The notes under the pieces: generated by a model | Databases searched by the model: none | What the model saw: the letters and a program-made list of their open reading frames with translations, nothing else | Told to the model about the DNA's origin: nothing | Assembly: GCA_002027195.1 (NCBI GenBank) | Contig: MWJO01000042.1 | Coordinates: 1 to 59,053, forward strand | Direction: 5' to 3' | DNA length: 59,053 bases | From: Streptomyces sp. GKU 895 | GTDB taxonomy: Bacteria; Actinomycetota; Actinomycetes; Streptomycetales; Streptomycetaceae | Made by a program: the position numbers and the translations under genes | Part shown: piece by piece, positions 1 to 9,510 of the stretch | How the letters are laid out: the number at the start of each line of letters is the position of its first letter | Position numbering within the stretch: position 1 is the first letter of the stretch

Positions 1-272
1 GGCCGCCTCGCTACTTGGCAGCCCACAGACCCAAGGTGTTCCGGTTGCCGTCGGCCGCCCGGCGCAGTGCGTCCGTCCGACCCCAGCAGCCCGTACGGCA
101 GATATCCGGACCGATCACAGGTGACCCGGAGATTACCGGCGTGGGTGCGCGCGCCAAGATCCTGTAAACCGCAAGGGACCGAGGTGTCCCCGTGGCATAC
201 GGCATGCGAGACTGCCCCGGTTGCGGAAGTGAACGGGGTGGTCCGAAGGGGCCGGTGGGGAGTGGGACGGCG
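1..272. other. Left-edge non-coding stretch
   Basis: No convincing gene lies here. The short open frames on both strands lack a family match and a clear ribosome binding site. An in-frame extension of the next gene back to an ATG at 192 is possible, but the extra 27 residues look non-native and the ATG at 273 fits the conserved part better. Confidence 0.4.
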
Positions 273-1199
273 ATGAGCAAGCGGCAAGTGCAGAAGATGC
301 TGCGGCTGATGGCGAGCGGGGAGGCCGTCGAGCTCACCAGCCCCATGGCCTCCGTGAAGAAGCTCGCCCGACTCGCCTTCATCGCCCAGCAGTTCGGCTA
401 CGAGTACGCCGACGTCCGGCAGGGCGGCGGCCGGAACAACGCCCTCGTCATGCTGCTCGTCCCCGACCCCAGCCCGCAGGCCCGCAGCCGCGCCGCGCAG
501 AACTGGGCGCAGTATCCGAACGCCGGTGACGGGGTTTCCGTGCCGCCCCTCGTTCCCGACGCCTTCGAGCTCCTCAAGGCCCGGATCAACTTCGACCTCA
601 CCGGGCAGGCCAAGAAGCGCCTGGGCTACGCCGTCGCCGGTGCCAGCGTCGCGTGCCTGGTTCTCGGGTACCGCTTCGGCGGCCGCTCCGAGGACTTCGT
701 CGCCGCGGCCGTCATCTGGGTCGTGCTCCTGGCGGTGATCGGCATCGGCTTCGTCGTGAACGGCAAGCGCAACGTCAAGTTCGCCGGCCGGCTCCAGGCC
801 GCCGGGTTCATGCCGGTGACCGACGAGAGCGGCCGGGTGCGATACCTGCCGCCGGGCACCCAGATGCCGGGGCAGCCGAACCCCTTCGCCGCCGGTCCCT
901 ACGGCAACCAGCCGCAGCCGGGGTACGGGCAGCAGCCCCAGCCGGGGTACGGGCAGCAGCCCCAGCCCGGGTATGGCGGGCAACCGCAGCAGCGTACCCG
1001 CCCCAGCAGCCGTACCGCCCCAGCAGCCGTACCCGCCCGCCCGGTTGCGCCGCCAGCCCCAGCCCAGCCTACGGCTACCCCCAGCGGCCTCGGCCGCCCC
1101 GGCCCGTACGCCCGCAGCAGTCCTACCGCAGCAGCAGCCGTACCGCCGCAGCAGCCCTACCCCCAGCAGAACCCCAACTGGCAGGCGCCGCAGGGGTGA
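273..1199 (+). CDS. Membrane protein with Pro/Gln-rich C-terminal tail
   Basis: Conserved streptomycete hypothetical protein of about 308 aa, function unknown. Residues 1-115 are a soluble, mostly helical domain. Two hydrophobic segments follow (about 116-133 and 140-161), then a short linker and a repetitive tail from about residue 217 built on the unit GYGQQPQP. In the tail, natural-looking PQQPY repeats hop between all three frames between about 990 and 1140 before the original frame returns for the last 15 residues. This indicates several single-C indels, probably sequencing errors, so the printed tail is unreliable. The start at 273 drops 27 weak residues from a longer possible frame. 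It sits upstream of narK in the same direction, with no evident functional link. Confidence 0.75.
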   Translation: MSKRQVQKMLRLMASGEAVELTSPMASVKKLARLAFIAQQFGYEYADVRQGGGRNNALVMLLVPDPSPQARSRAAQNWAQYPNAGDGVSVPPLVPDAFELLKARINFDLTGQAKKRLGYAVAGASVACLVLGYRFGGRSEDFVAAAVIWVVLLAVIGIGFVVNGKRNVKFAGRLQAAGFMPVTDESGRVRYLPPGTQMPGQPNPFAAGPYGNQPQPGYGQQPQPGYGQQPQPGYGGQPQQRTRPSSRTAPAAVPARPVAPPAPAQPTATPSGLGRPGPYARSSPTAAAAVPPQQPYPQQNPNWQAPQG

Positions 1200-1393
1200 T
1201 CTCAGGGGCGGCCCGCGCCGCTGGGAGCTGTTCGTAACAAACGGCCGCAAGTACCTCTCATCCCGCCCGCCCGCCGGGTGAGAGCAAAGTTCCCTTCCGG
1301 TCACCCTGTGCCACAGCGAGGAAACGCGCCCTCCCTACCTTCGGGAACCAGCCGCTCAGAGAGCCCCGAGCCCCGAAGCACCGTGGAGGCGTC

Positions 1394-2776
1394 ATGACAG
1401 CCCCTAGCACAGCCCCCGCACCCCCGAGCAGGGGCGGCCGCTGGATCCAGCAGTGGGATCCGGAGGACGAGACCTTCTGGAACGAGACGGGAGAGAAGGT
1501 CGCCCGCCGCAATCTCCTCTTCTCCGTGCTCTCCGAGCACATCGGATTCTCGATCTGGACCATGTGGTCCGTGCTGGTGCTCTTCATGGGCCCGGAGTAC
1601 GGCCTGACCCCGGCCGACAAGTTCCTGCTGACCTCGATGGTGACGCTCGTCGGCGCCGTCGTCCGGGTTCCCTACACCTTCGCCGTCGCGATCTTCGGCG
1701 GCCGGAACTGGACCATCATCTCGGCCAGCCTCCTCTTCGTCCCGACCATCGCGGCCTTCGTGGTGATGGAGCCGGGCACCTCCTTCAGCACCTTCCTGCT
1801 GGTCGGCCTGCTGGCCGGTATCGGCGGTGGCAACTTCGCCTCCTCCATGACCAACATCAACGCCTTCTTCCCCCTTCGTAAGAAGGGGTGGGCGCTCGGG
1901 CTCAACGCGGGCGGCGGCAACATCGGCGTGCCGGTCATCCAGCTCATCGCCCTCGCGGTCATCGGGGCCTCCGGCGGGCCGCGCGTGCTGCTCGGGATCT
2001 ACATCCCGCTGATCGTCGTCGCCGCCGCGCTGTCCGCCCTGAAGATGGACAACCTCGCGAGCGTCAAGAACGACACCGGTGCCGCCATCGACTCGGCGAA
2101 GGACGGCCACACCTGGATCATGTCCTTCCTCTACATCGGCACCTTCGGCTCCTTCATCGGCTTCTCCTTCGCCTTCGGCCAGGTGCTCCAGGTCCAGTTC
2201 GGCCGTACGCCGCTCCAGGCCGCGTACGTCACCTTCATCGGCCCGCTGCTCGGCTCGCTCATCCGCCCGCTCGGCGGCTGGCTCGCCGACAAGTACGGCG
2301 GCGCGAAGATCACCCTCTACAACTACGTCGGCATGGGCGCCGCCACCGCCGTCCTGGTCTTCGCCAGCATGCAGAAGTCGCTGCCGCTGTTCACCACCGC
2401 CTTCGTGGTGCTGTTCGTCCTCAGCGGGGTCGGCAACGGCTCGACGTTCAAGATGATCCCCGGCATCTTCCACACCAAGGCCCTCGCCAAGGGGCTCCAG
2501 GGCGACGAGGCCGTCGCCTACGGCCGCCGGCTCTCCGGCGCCTCCATGGGGCTCATCGGCGCGGTCGGCGCGCTCGGCGGCGTGGGCATCAACCTCGCCT
2601 TCCGCCAGTCGTTCCTGTCGAACGGCTCCGGCACCGGCGCCTTCGTGACCTTCCTGGTCTACTACGCCCTCTGCTTCACGGTGACGTGGGCCGTATACCT
2701 TCGCCGCACCGCCGCCAGGACGGAGGCGACGGCTGCCGCTGAGACGAAGCCCCAGCTCAGCTACGCCGAGGTGTGA
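1394..2776 (+). CDS. narK: NarK-type nitrate/nitrite transporter (MFS, NNP family)
   Basis: A 460-aa polytopic membrane protein with about 12 hydrophobic segments, the usual size for the nitrate/nitrite porter branch of the MFS. It should move nitrate and/or nitrite across the cytoplasmic membrane. The two glycine-rich nitrate signatures are visible: NAGGGNIGVPVI near residue 172 and GVGNGSTFKMIP near residue 348. A third motif, GGGNFASSMTNINAFFP, lies near 143. A GGAGG at 1385-1389 sets the ATG start. The downstream gene is an NnaR-like regulator, matching the S. coelicolor arrangement in which narK is under GlnR/NnaR control. I could not point to a confident GlnR box in the 194 bp upstream. 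A strong terminator follows at 2802-2835. Confidence 0.95.
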   Translation: MTAPSTAPAPPSRGGRWIQQWDPEDETFWNETGEKVARRNLLFSVLSEHIGFSIWTMWSVLVLFMGPEYGLTPADKFLLTSMVTLVGAVVRVPYTFAVAIFGGRNWTIISASLLFVPTIAAFVVMEPGTSFSTFLLVGLLAGIGGGNFASSMTNINAFFPLRKKGWALGLNAGGGNIGVPVIQLIALAVIGASGGPRVLLGIYIPLIVVAAALSALKMDNLASVKNDTGAAIDSAKDGHTWIMSFLYIGTFGSFIGFSFAFGQVLQVQFGRTPLQAAYVTFIGPLLGSLIRPLGGWLADKYGGAKITLYNYVGMGAATAVLVFASMQKSLPLFTTAFVVLFVLSGVGNGSTFKMIPGIFHTKALAKGLQGDEAVAYGRRLSGASMGLIGAVGALGGVGINLAFRQSFLSNGSGTGAFVTFLVYYALCFTVTWAVYLRRTAARTEATAAAETKPQLSYAEV

Positions 2777-2801
2777 CGTAACACCAGCGCAATGAAGCCG
2801 A

Positions 2802-2835
2802 ACCGAGCCTGTCACGCGCCGTTGACAGGCTCGGT
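2802..2835 (+). terminator. narK terminator hairpin
   Basis: A perfect 12-bp stem, ACCGAGCCTGTC pairing with GACAGGCTCGGT around a 10-nt loop, 26 bp after the narK stop codon. There is no long T tract, as is usual in Streptomyces. It separates narK from nnaR, suggesting separate transcription. Confidence 0.8.
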
Positions 2836-2897
2836 CGGCATGCAGGTGCCGTCACACCCGGTGTAGGTGCTAACGACTCGACTGCGGGACGAGAGTT

Positions 2898-4053
2898 ATG
2901 TACGACGAAGAGCAGCGACCAGAACAACACGGCCCCCTGGCCGGCTTCACCGTCGGGGTGACAGCCGCGCGCCGGGCCGACGAGCTGGGCGCACTGCTGC
3001 AGCGACGGGGAGCCGCCGTCCTGCACGCACCGGCCCTGCGGATCGTGCAGCTCGCCGATGACAGCGAGCTGCTGGCCGCGACCAAGCAGGTCATCGACGA
3101 CGTACCGGATGTCGTCGTCGCCACGACCGCGATCGGGTTCCGGGGCTGGATCGAGGCCGCCGACGGCTGGGGGGATGGGCGAGGACCTGCTCCAGCGGCT
3201 GCGTGGCGTCGAGGTGCTGGCGCGCGGCCCCAAGGTGAAGGGCGCGATCCGGGCCGCCGGGCTGACCGAGGACTGGTCGCCGTCGTCCGAGTCCATGGCC
3301 GAGGTGCTGGACCGGCTGCTGGAGGAGGGCGTCGAAGACCGCCGTATCGCCGTCCAGCTGCACGGTGAACCACTGCCCGGTTTCGTGGAGGCGCTCCGGG
3401 CCGGGGGAGCGGACGTGCTCGGTGTGCCGGTCTACCGGTGGATGCCGCCGGAGGACATCGGCCCGGTGGACCGCCTCCTGGACGCCACCGTCTCCCGGGG
3501 CCTGGACGCCCTGACCTTCACCAGCGCTCCCGCCGCCGCGTCCCTCCTGAGCCGGGCCGAGGAGCGAGGTCTGCTTCCGGAACTCCTTGCCGCCCTCAAC
3601 CACGACGTCCTCCCGGCCTGCGTCGGCCCGGTCACGGCCCTCCCGCTCCAGGCCCGCGGGGTCGACACCGTCCAGCCCGAGCGCTTCCGCCTCGGCCCGC
3701 TCGTCCAGCTCCTCTGCCAGGAGCTCCCGGCCCGGGCCCGCACCCTGCCCATCGCCGGCCACCGCGTCGAGATACGCGGCCACGCGGTCCTCGTCGACGG
3801 CGCCCTGCGTCCCGTACCGCCGGCCGGGATGTCCCTGCTGCGCGCACTGTCGCGCAGGCCGGGCTGGGTGGTCGCCCGCGCGGAGCTCCTCCGCGCCCTG
3901 CCGGGCGCCGGCCGCGACGAACACGCGGTGGAAACCGCCATGGCCCGCCTCCGCACAGCCCTCGGCGCCCCGAAGCTCATCCAGACGGTGGTGAAACGCG
4001 GCTACCGCCTCGCCCTGGACCCAGCGGCCGACGCGAAGTACGCGGACGCGTAG
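2898..4053 (+). CDS. nnaR: NnaR-like regulator: HemD-like domain fused to winged helix (frameshifted)
   Basis: About 384 aa once corrected. Residues 1 to about 260 resemble uroporphyrinogen-III synthase (HemD). Residues of about 300-375 form an OmpR-type winged helix, recognisable by HAVETAMARLRTALG and TVVKRGYRL. This two-domain layout next to narK is that of S. coelicolor NnaR, a regulator of nitrate/nitrite assimilation that works with GlnR; a role in haem synthesis is less likely. The frame breaks at about 3170-3175, where a run of six G follows GGCT. Five G would give a continuous DGWGMGEDLL reading, so one extra G is inferred and it is probably a sequencing error. If real, it would truncate the protein before the DNA-binding domain. 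Confidence 0.85.
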
Positions 4054-4127
4054 GGCGAGGCGGGCCCACCGGCCAACGCCGGCCGGCGGGGTGACCGGCC
4101 GGCCCCGGACCCCGCCGCCGATGCCGA

Positions 4128-4616
4128 CTACGCCGCCGCATCCGACCGCCCCCGCAGCAGCAGCGCCCTCGCCAGACACGCCACCGCGGCCGTCGACAGC
4201 ACCGCCCGTGCCACGTTCCACGCCACCCACGCGTTCTCGAAGTCGGCGCGGGCGGTGGCCGGGTCGGTGGCGGTGGCCAGGGCGTTGTTGAGGGGGATGT
4301 TGAAGGCGACGGTCACCAGGAAGGCGAGGGCGTACGCGGTGAGGGCCGTCCAGACCCACCGGCGGTGCCGCTCCCCGCGGCTCTGCCACGCCGCGACCCC
4401 GGTCAGCAGCAGTGCCCCGAGGAAGCTCAGCATGAACACCGGGTTCTGGATGACGTCGTTGATGTTCCGCATCACCTCGACGTAGATCCGGTCGTCGCTG
4501 CGGGCCAGGCCCGGCATCACCGCGCACGCGAACACGTAGAACGTCCCCGCGATCAGCCCCATGGCGACCGTGGCCGCCCCCAGTACCCCGCCCGTCGTAC
4601 CGCTCCGCTTCGTCAT
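4128..4616 (-). CDS. DUF1772-family membrane protein
   Basis: A 162-aa protein with four hydrophobic segments (about 10-32, 61-80, 88-108 and 135-155). The length and pattern are those of DUF1772/anthrone-oxygenase-like small membrane proteins, including polar residues around NPVFMLSF and the later NIPLNN motif. Some fungal relatives act on aromatic polyketides, but nothing here shows enzymatic function. It is convergent with nnaR; the short gap between them is very G/C-rich with overlapping inverted GGCCGG elements. No operon partner is evident. Confidence 0.8.
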   Translation of the reverse strand: MTKRSGTTGGVLGAATVAMGLIAGTFYVFACAVMPGLARSDDRIYVEVMRNINDVIQNPVFMLSFLGALLLTGVAAWQSRGERHRRWVWTALTAYALAFLVTVAFNIPLNNALATATDPATARADFENAWVAWNVARAVLSTAAVACLARALLLRGRSDAAA

Positions 4617-4801
4617 GTCCTCCAGTCAACGGGCCCGCAACCGCCGCCGACATGGCCGAGACGCCCAGCCCCATACGCCTGCGTCCACGCCCGCCGGTAC
4701 GAGGACTTCCGGCGGCGCGGGCGGGAGGGCACTGTGAGAGGGAACCGTTTCTCCCGGAACCGTTCTCCCACGGCACGGCACCCCTAGGCGGTGACTGGCA
4801 C

Positions 4802-5383
4802 ATGGCACTTGATACGGCCGCGGCCCCGTACGAGCTGCGGTTCGACGCCGGACGGATCTGCCTCGATCTCCTCGCGACCACCCACCCCGTCGAACGGCTC
4901 GACTCGGTCGAGGTGCTCTGCGCCTGGATCGTCGCCTCCGGACTGGTCCCGGCAGGCACCCCGCTGACACACGCCGGCGTCTCCTGGCTGGTGGGCTTCC
5001 GTGAACTGAGGGGCCGACTCGGACAGTTGGTGCGTACCGGATCCACCGGCGCGGACATCGCGCTCGCCCGCGTCAACGAACTCGCCCGGGCCGCGCCCCC
5101 GGCCCCCCGTGCCGTATCGGCCGAAGACGGCACTCTCGTACGGCAATTGGACGGCCCGCCCGAACTGGCCGCGCTGCTCGGGGCGATCGCCCGGGACGCC
5201 GTGGAACTGCTCACCGATCCGCTCGCGCGGGCGGGTCTGAGGCAGTGCGCCGGTGACAACTGCCCGATCGTCTACCTCGACACGTCACGGGGACGCAGGA
5301 GGCGCTGGTGCTCCAGTGAGGTCTGCGGGAACCGCGAAAGGGTGGCCCGGCACCGCCGTCGAGCGGCCCTCGCCCGCGCTTGA
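4802..5383 (+). CDS. CGNR zinc-finger protein (ABATE domain)
   Basis: A 193-aa protein of the ABATE/CGNR family common in actinobacteria and presumed to regulate transcription. The N-terminal part (about 10-140) is the ABATE region, with the typical FDAGRICLDLLAT opening. The C-terminal part (about 148-185) is the CGNR zinc finger: a C-x4-C pair (CAGDNC), then WCSSEVCGNRERV and a basic tail HRRR. The ATG at 4802 is chosen because the conserved domain begins only about 12 residues later; an in-frame start 150 bp upstream adds nothing recognisable. It is isolated, upstream of the sigU pair, and its target is unknown. Confidence 0.85.
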   Translation: MALDTAAAPYELRFDAGRICLDLLATTHPVERLDSVEVLCAWIVASGLVPAGTPLTHAGVSWLVGFRELRGRLGQLVRTGSTGADIALARVNELARAAPPAPRAVSAEDGTLVRQLDGPPELAALLGAIARDAVELLTDPLARAGLRQCAGDNCPIVYLDTSRGRRRRWCSSEVCGNRERVARHRRRAALARA

Positions 5384-5669
5384 GGGGACCACGGCGGAAG
5401 CCGGGCGTCCGTTATGCGGCTTCTGCGGAACGGACGTCGAAGTGATTTCGATTACACGTCGTTTACTCCCGCCGCGTCACGGGCGGCCGAGCCGATCTTG
5501 CCGATGTGGTGGAAATGTAAAGATCGCACGGTGGGAATGTGCGTGCATGTCCCCCCTCGTCACGTCACCCGGAAGAAAACTGTCACGTCACTTTGAACAC
5601 ACAACAGCCCGCGTCCGTACCCCGTGTTGAGCGACCGGCTGGGGGAACCCCCGGACATCGGAGGTGGGC

Positions 5670-6245
5670 GTGCGCAAGGATTCCGTCGTGGCCAATGAAC
5701 GTGGATCGAGGGCCCGACATCGCATGTCCCAGCCCTCGGAACCTGATGAGGAGCTCATGCGTGCTCTGTACAGAGAGCACGCGGGACCCCTGCTCGCGTA
5801 TGTGCTCAGGCTGGTCGCCGGAGACCGGCAAAGAGCCGAGGACGTCGTGCAGGAGACGCTGATCCGTGCCTGGAAGAACGCCGGTCAGCTCAATCGAGCG
5901 ACCGGATCTGTACGCCCCTGGCTGGTGACGGTTGCCCGGCGCATCGTCATCGACGGCCACCGAAGCCGGCAGGCCCGGCCGCAGGAGGTCGATCCGTCGC
6001 CGCTGGAGGTCATCCCCGCGGAGGACGAGATCGACAAGGCGCTGTGGTTGATGACGCTGTCGGACGCGCTCGACGACCTGACCCCCGCCCACCGGGAGGT
6101 GCTCGTCGAGACGTACTTCAAGGGGCGTACCGTCAATGAGGCGGCCGAGACGCTCGGAATCCCCAGCGGCACCGTCCGCTCGCGGGTCTTCTATGCCCTG
6201 CGGTCGATGAAGCTGGCACTGGAGGAGCGGGGGGTGACGGCGTGA
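5670..6245 (+). CDS. sigU: ECF sigma factor, SigU-like
   Basis: About 191 aa with the two-domain layout of ECF sigma factors. Region 2 contains LRLVAGDRQRAEDVVQETL, and region 4 contains LTPAHREVLVETYFKGRTV followed by the helix-turn-helix IPSGTVRSRVFYALRSM. It directs RNA polymerase to a small stress regulon. GGAGG at 5660-5664 favours the GTG at 5670, although GTG 5664 and ATG 5724 are in frame. The stop overlaps the start of the next gene, a zinc-binding anti-sigma factor, the usual coupling for such pairs. Synteny points to S. coelicolor SigU; the assignment to SigU rather than a paralogue is inferred from position. Confidence 0.9.
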   Translation: MRKDSVVANERGSRARHRMSQPSEPDEELMRALYREHAGPLLAYVLRLVAGDRQRAEDVVQETLIRAWKNAGQLNRATGSVRPWLVTVARRIVIDGHRSRQARPQEVDPSPLEVIPAEDEIDKALWLMTLSDALDDLTPAHREVLVETYFKGRTVNEAAETLGIPSGTVRSRVFYALRSMKLALEERGVTA

Positions 6246-7069
6246 TGAGTGTTTACGGGGGAAACCAGGGATTCGGCACAGGTGGTTCGGGTATGTCTGG
6301 TGCTATGCAGGGATCTCCGGTGCCGAGTGAGCATGAGACCGTCGGCGCCTACGCCCTCGGGATCCTCGACGACGCCGAGGCAACCGCTTTCGAGATGCAC
6401 CTCGCCGGATGCGAGTGGTGCGCCCAGCAGCTCGACGAGCTCGCCGGGATGGAACCGATGCTGGCCGCGCTCGCGGACCTGCCCGGGACCGGGTCGCCCG
6501 CGATCGGCGAGTCGCTGTCCGCCAAGCCCAGCCCGCGGCTGGTGAACAAGCTGGTCGACGAGGTCGCCGAACGCCGCGCCCAGAAGCGCCGCCGAAGCTT
6601 CTACATGGTCGCCGCCGCTGCCGCGCTGATCATCGGCGGTCCGCTGGTCGCCGTGGGAGCGACGGGCGACGACTCGGGTGGGAACGTTTCGGCACACACC
6701 ACGGTCAGCCCCGCCAAGGAAGCCTTCGACGTCATCAAGGACAAGGTCACCGCGACCGACCCCAGCACCGACGTCACCGCGACCGTCGCGGTGGAGAAGA
6801 AGGACTGGGGCACCCACGCCGTCCTCCAGCTGAAGAACGTGACGGGTCCCGAGAAGTGCTCCCTGATCGCCGTCGGCAAGAACGGCGAACGCGAGACGGT
6901 CACCTCCTGGTCCGTCCCGAACTGGGGCTACGGCATCCCGAACGCCAAGACGGAAGCGGCCAAGCAGCCCCTCTACGTCCACGGCGGCGCGGCCTTCGAC
7001 CCGAACCAGATCGACCACTTCGAGGTCATGACCTTCGACGGCAAGAAGCTCGTCCAGGTCGACGCGTAG
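6245..7069 (+). CDS. rsuA: ZAS-type anti-sigma factor, RsuA-like
   Basis: A 274-aa membrane-anchored anti-sigma factor for the upstream sigma factor. The cytosolic N-terminus carries the zinc-binding anti-sigma motif H52-x3-C56-x2-C59. One membrane segment lies at about 118-141, after the basic stretch AQKRRRSF. The remaining ~130 residues are extracytoplasmic, with the look of a small beta domain (KDWGTHAVLQLKNVTG, one Cys in GPEKCSL). It overlaps the sigU stop codon (TGATG), giving translational coupling; a GTG at 6242 is an alternative start. Release of the sigma factor probably depends on a signal sensed outside the membrane, which the sequence does not identify. Confidence 0.9.
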   Translation: MSVYGGNQGFGTGGSGMSGAMQGSPVPSEHETVGAYALGILDDAEATAFEMHLAGCEWCAQQLDELAGMEPMLAALADLPGTGSPAIGESLSAKPSPRLVNKLVDEVAERRAQKRRRSFYMVAAAAALIIGGPLVAVGATGDDSGGNVSAHTTVSPAKEAFDVIKDKVTATDPSTDVTATVAVEKKDWGTHAVLQLKNVTGPEKCSLIAVGKNGERETVTSWSVPNWGYGIPNAKTEAAKQPLYVHGGAAFDPNQIDHFEVMTFDGKKLVQVDA

Positions 7070-7152
7070 AACGCGTGACGGCCGACGCGTAGCTTCCACC
7101 GGCCCCCTTCACTTAGGGTTGACGGCTGCCCAGCACGTCAGAAGGGGGCCCG

Positions 7153-9510
7153 GTGGCCGCTCAGGCTCAGCAGGAAACCGCGGTCGGCCCGGATCACGAC
7201 TCCGTTCGTGACCGGGAGATCAGCGTCGAACAGGACCATCTCGACCGGGTCTACCGGCGTCTCGAGGAGAAGATCCACGAGGCCGAGTTCCTCATGAACG
7301 ACGCGGCCAAGCGAGGCCAGGTCGGCACGCCCGGCGCCCTCGCCGAGCGGGACGCCCAGGTCTTCCGGGCCGGCGTCCACCTCAACCGCCTCAACAACGA
7401 GTTCGAGGACTTCCTCTTCGGCCGTATCGACCTCCTCCTCGGCAAGGACGGCAAGAAGGGACCCGACGGCGCCTACACCGCCGTGGAGCCCGCCGAAGGC
7501 GCCGTGCGCGAGGACAACACCGCCGACATCGCCGAGACCCTGCACATCGGGCGCATCGGGGTCCTCGACTCCGAGTACGCCCCGCTCGTCATCGACTGGC
7601 GGGCCCCGGCCGCCGCCCCGTTCTACCGGTCCACCCCGGTGGACCCGGGCCGGGTCGTGCGCCGCCGGGTCATCCGCTCCAAGGGCCGCCGCGTCCTCGG
7701 CGTCGAGGACGACCTGATGCGCCCCGAGCTCAGGGCCTTCCTCGACGGCCACGAACTGCCCGTCATCGGCGACGGCGCCCTGATGGCCGCGCTCGGCCAG
7801 GCCCGCAGCCACACCATGCGGGACATCGTCGCCTCCATCCAGGCCGAGCAGGACCTGGTCATCCGCGCCCCCGCCGCCTCCGTGACCTACGTCGAGGGCG
7901 GCCCCGGCACCGGCAAGACGGCCGTCGCCCTGCACCGCGCCGCCTACCTCCTCTACCAGGACCGGCGCCGCTACTCGGGCGGCATCCTGATCGTCTCGCC
8001 GACCCCGCTGCTGGTCGCCTACACCGAGGGCGTCCTGCCCTCCCTCGGCGAGGAGGGCCAGGTCGCGATCCGCGCCATCGGCTCGCTCGTCGACGGTGCC
8101 GAGGCCACGCTGTACGACAGCCCGTCCACCGCCCGCGCCAAGGGCTCGTACCGCATGCTCAAGGTCCTGCGGAAGGCGGCCCGCGGCGCCCTGGAGACCA
8201 GGCCCGCCGGCGGACAGCTCGCCCTCGGCGAGGACGACGAGGACACCACCGCCCGCCCCGCGGGCACCCCCACCCGCCTCCGCGTCGTCGCCTTCGGACG
8301 CCGACTGGAGCTGGAGTCGGCCGAGCTGGACCGCATCCGGCAGAGCGCCCTCGGCGGCACCGCGCCGGTGAACCTGCTGCGCCCCCGCGCCCGCAAGCTC
8401 CTCCTCGACGCCCTGTGGGCGCAGTCCGGCGCGGCGGGCCGGCACACCGACCCCGAGCTCGCCGCCGAGCTGCGCTCCTCCTTCGACGAGGACGTCAGCT
8501 CCGAGGACGCCTTCCTCGACTTCCTGAACGCCTGGTGGCCCGAGCTCACCCCGAAGGACGTCATGGCCGCCATGGCCGACGAGCGCCGGCTCGGCCGCTG
8601 GGCCCGCCGCATCCTCAACCCCGGCGAGGTCCGCCGGGTCGCCCGCTCGCTGAAGCGGGACGGGTGGTCCGTGCACGACATCGCCATGCTCGACGAGCTC
8701 CAGGCCATCCTCGGCACCCCGGCGCGCCCGAAGAAGAAGCGCGAACTGGACCCCCTCGACCAGCTCACCGGCCTGGAGGAGCTGATGCCGGTGCGCGAGG
8801 AGTCGCAGCGCGAGCGCGCCGAGCGGCTCGCCCAGGAGCGCACCGAGTACGCCCATGTCATCGTCGACGAGGCCCAGGACCTCACGCCGATGCAGTGGCG
8901 CATGGTCGGCCGCCGCGGCCGGCACGCCACCTGGACGGTCGTCGGCGACCCGGCCCAGTCCTCCTGGTCCGACCCCGACGAGGCCGCCGAGGCCCGCGAC
9001 GAGGCCCTCGGCACCCGTCCCCGCCGCCGTTTCCAGCTCACGGTGAACTACCGCAACCCGGCCGAGATCGCCGAGCTGGCCGCGAAGGTGCTGGCCCTGG
9101 CCATGCCGGGGTCCGCGTCCCCCTCGGCGGTCCGCTCCACCGGCGTCGAGCCGCGCTTCACCGTCGTACGGGACTCGCTCGCGGCCACCGTCCGCGCCGA
9201 GGCCGCCCGTCTCCTCGACCTCGCCGACGGCACCGTCGGCGTCGTCGTCGCCATGCAGCGCCGCGAGGAGGCCGCCCGCTGGCTCGCCGGGCTCGGCGAC
9301 CGGGTGGTGGCCCTCGGCAGCCTGGAGGCCAAGGGCCTGGAGTACGACGCCACGGTCGTCGTCTCCCCGGCCGAGATCGCGGACGAGTCGCCGGCCGGCC
9401 TGCGGGTGCTGTACGTCGCCCTCACCCGGGCGACCCAGCAGCTGACGATCGTGTCGGGCGACCGGGACCAGCCGGACGGGACCGGTGTGCCTGACCTGCT
9501 GCGGGATTAG
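7153..9510 (+). CDS. helD: HelD-like RNA polymerase-associated ATPase (UvrD-type)
   Basis: A 785-aa superfamily 1 helicase-like ATPase. Walker A GGPGTGKT lies at 249-256 and the Walker B DEAQD motif near 572. Later motifs are VGDPAQSSW, LTVNYRNPAEI and the C-terminal YVALTRATQQL. The N-terminal ~170 residues form a long antiparallel helical arm starting with EQDHLDRVYRRLEEKI. That arm, and the large insertion between the ATPase motifs, are typical of HelD/HelR proteins, which bind RNA polymerase and strip it from DNA; they distinguish it from true UvrD helicases. The GTG start follows AAGGGGGCC. The stop codon lies at the left edge of a MITE. Confidence 0.9.
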   Translation: MAAQAQQETAVGPDHDSVRDREISVEQDHLDRVYRRLEEKIHEAEFLMNDAAKRGQVGTPGALAERDAQVFRAGVHLNRLNNEFEDFLFGRIDLLLGKDGKKGPDGAYTAVEPAEGAVREDNTADIAETLHIGRIGVLDSEYAPLVIDWRAPAAAPFYRSTPVDPGRVVRRRVIRSKGRRVLGVEDDLMRPELRAFLDGHELPVIGDGALMAALGQARSHTMRDIVASIQAEQDLVIRAPAASVTYVEGGPGTGKTAVALHRAAYLLYQDRRRYSGGILIVSPTPLLVAYTEGVLPSLGEEGQVAIRAIGSLVDGAEATLYDSPSTARAKGSYRMLKVLRKAARGALETRPAGGQLALGEDDEDTTARPAGTPTRLRVVAFGRRLELESAELDRIRQSALGGTAPVNLLRPRARKLLLDALWAQSGAAGRHTDPELAAELRSSFDEDVSSEDAFLDFLNAWWPELTPKDVMAAMADERRLGRWARRILNPGEVRRVARSLKRDGWSVHDIAMLDELQAILGTPARPKKKRELDPLDQLTGLEELMPVREESQRERAERLAQERTEYAHVIVDEAQDLTPMQWRMVGRRGRHATWTVVGDPAQSSWSDPDEAAEARDEALGTRPRRRFQLTVNYRNPAEIAELAAKVLALAMPGSASPSAVRSTGVEPRFTVVRDSLAATVRAEAARLLDLADGTVGVVVAMQRREEAARWLAGLGDRVVALGSLEAKGLEYDATVVVSPAEIADESPAGLRVLYVALTRATQQLTIVSGDRDQPDGTGVPDLLRD

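Noticed and set aside
1200..1393. GlnR box before narK
   Set aside because: GTCAC and GAAAC-like half sites occur (about 1300 and 1320), but the spacing does not fit the a-site/b-site pattern, so no site is called.
1301..2815. 504-residue open frame antisense to narK
   Set aside because: Typical high-GC shadow: rich in Arg, Gly, Glu and Asp in a codon-mirrored pattern, no start signal, and the opposite strand holds a complete transporter.
2898..4053. HemD for haem synthesis
   Set aside because: The fused winged helix and the narK neighbour indicate a regulator, and no other haem genes are nearby.
7138..8925. 595-residue open frame antisense to helD
   Set aside because: Mirror of a well-supported ATPase gene; low-complexity composition and no recognisable motif.
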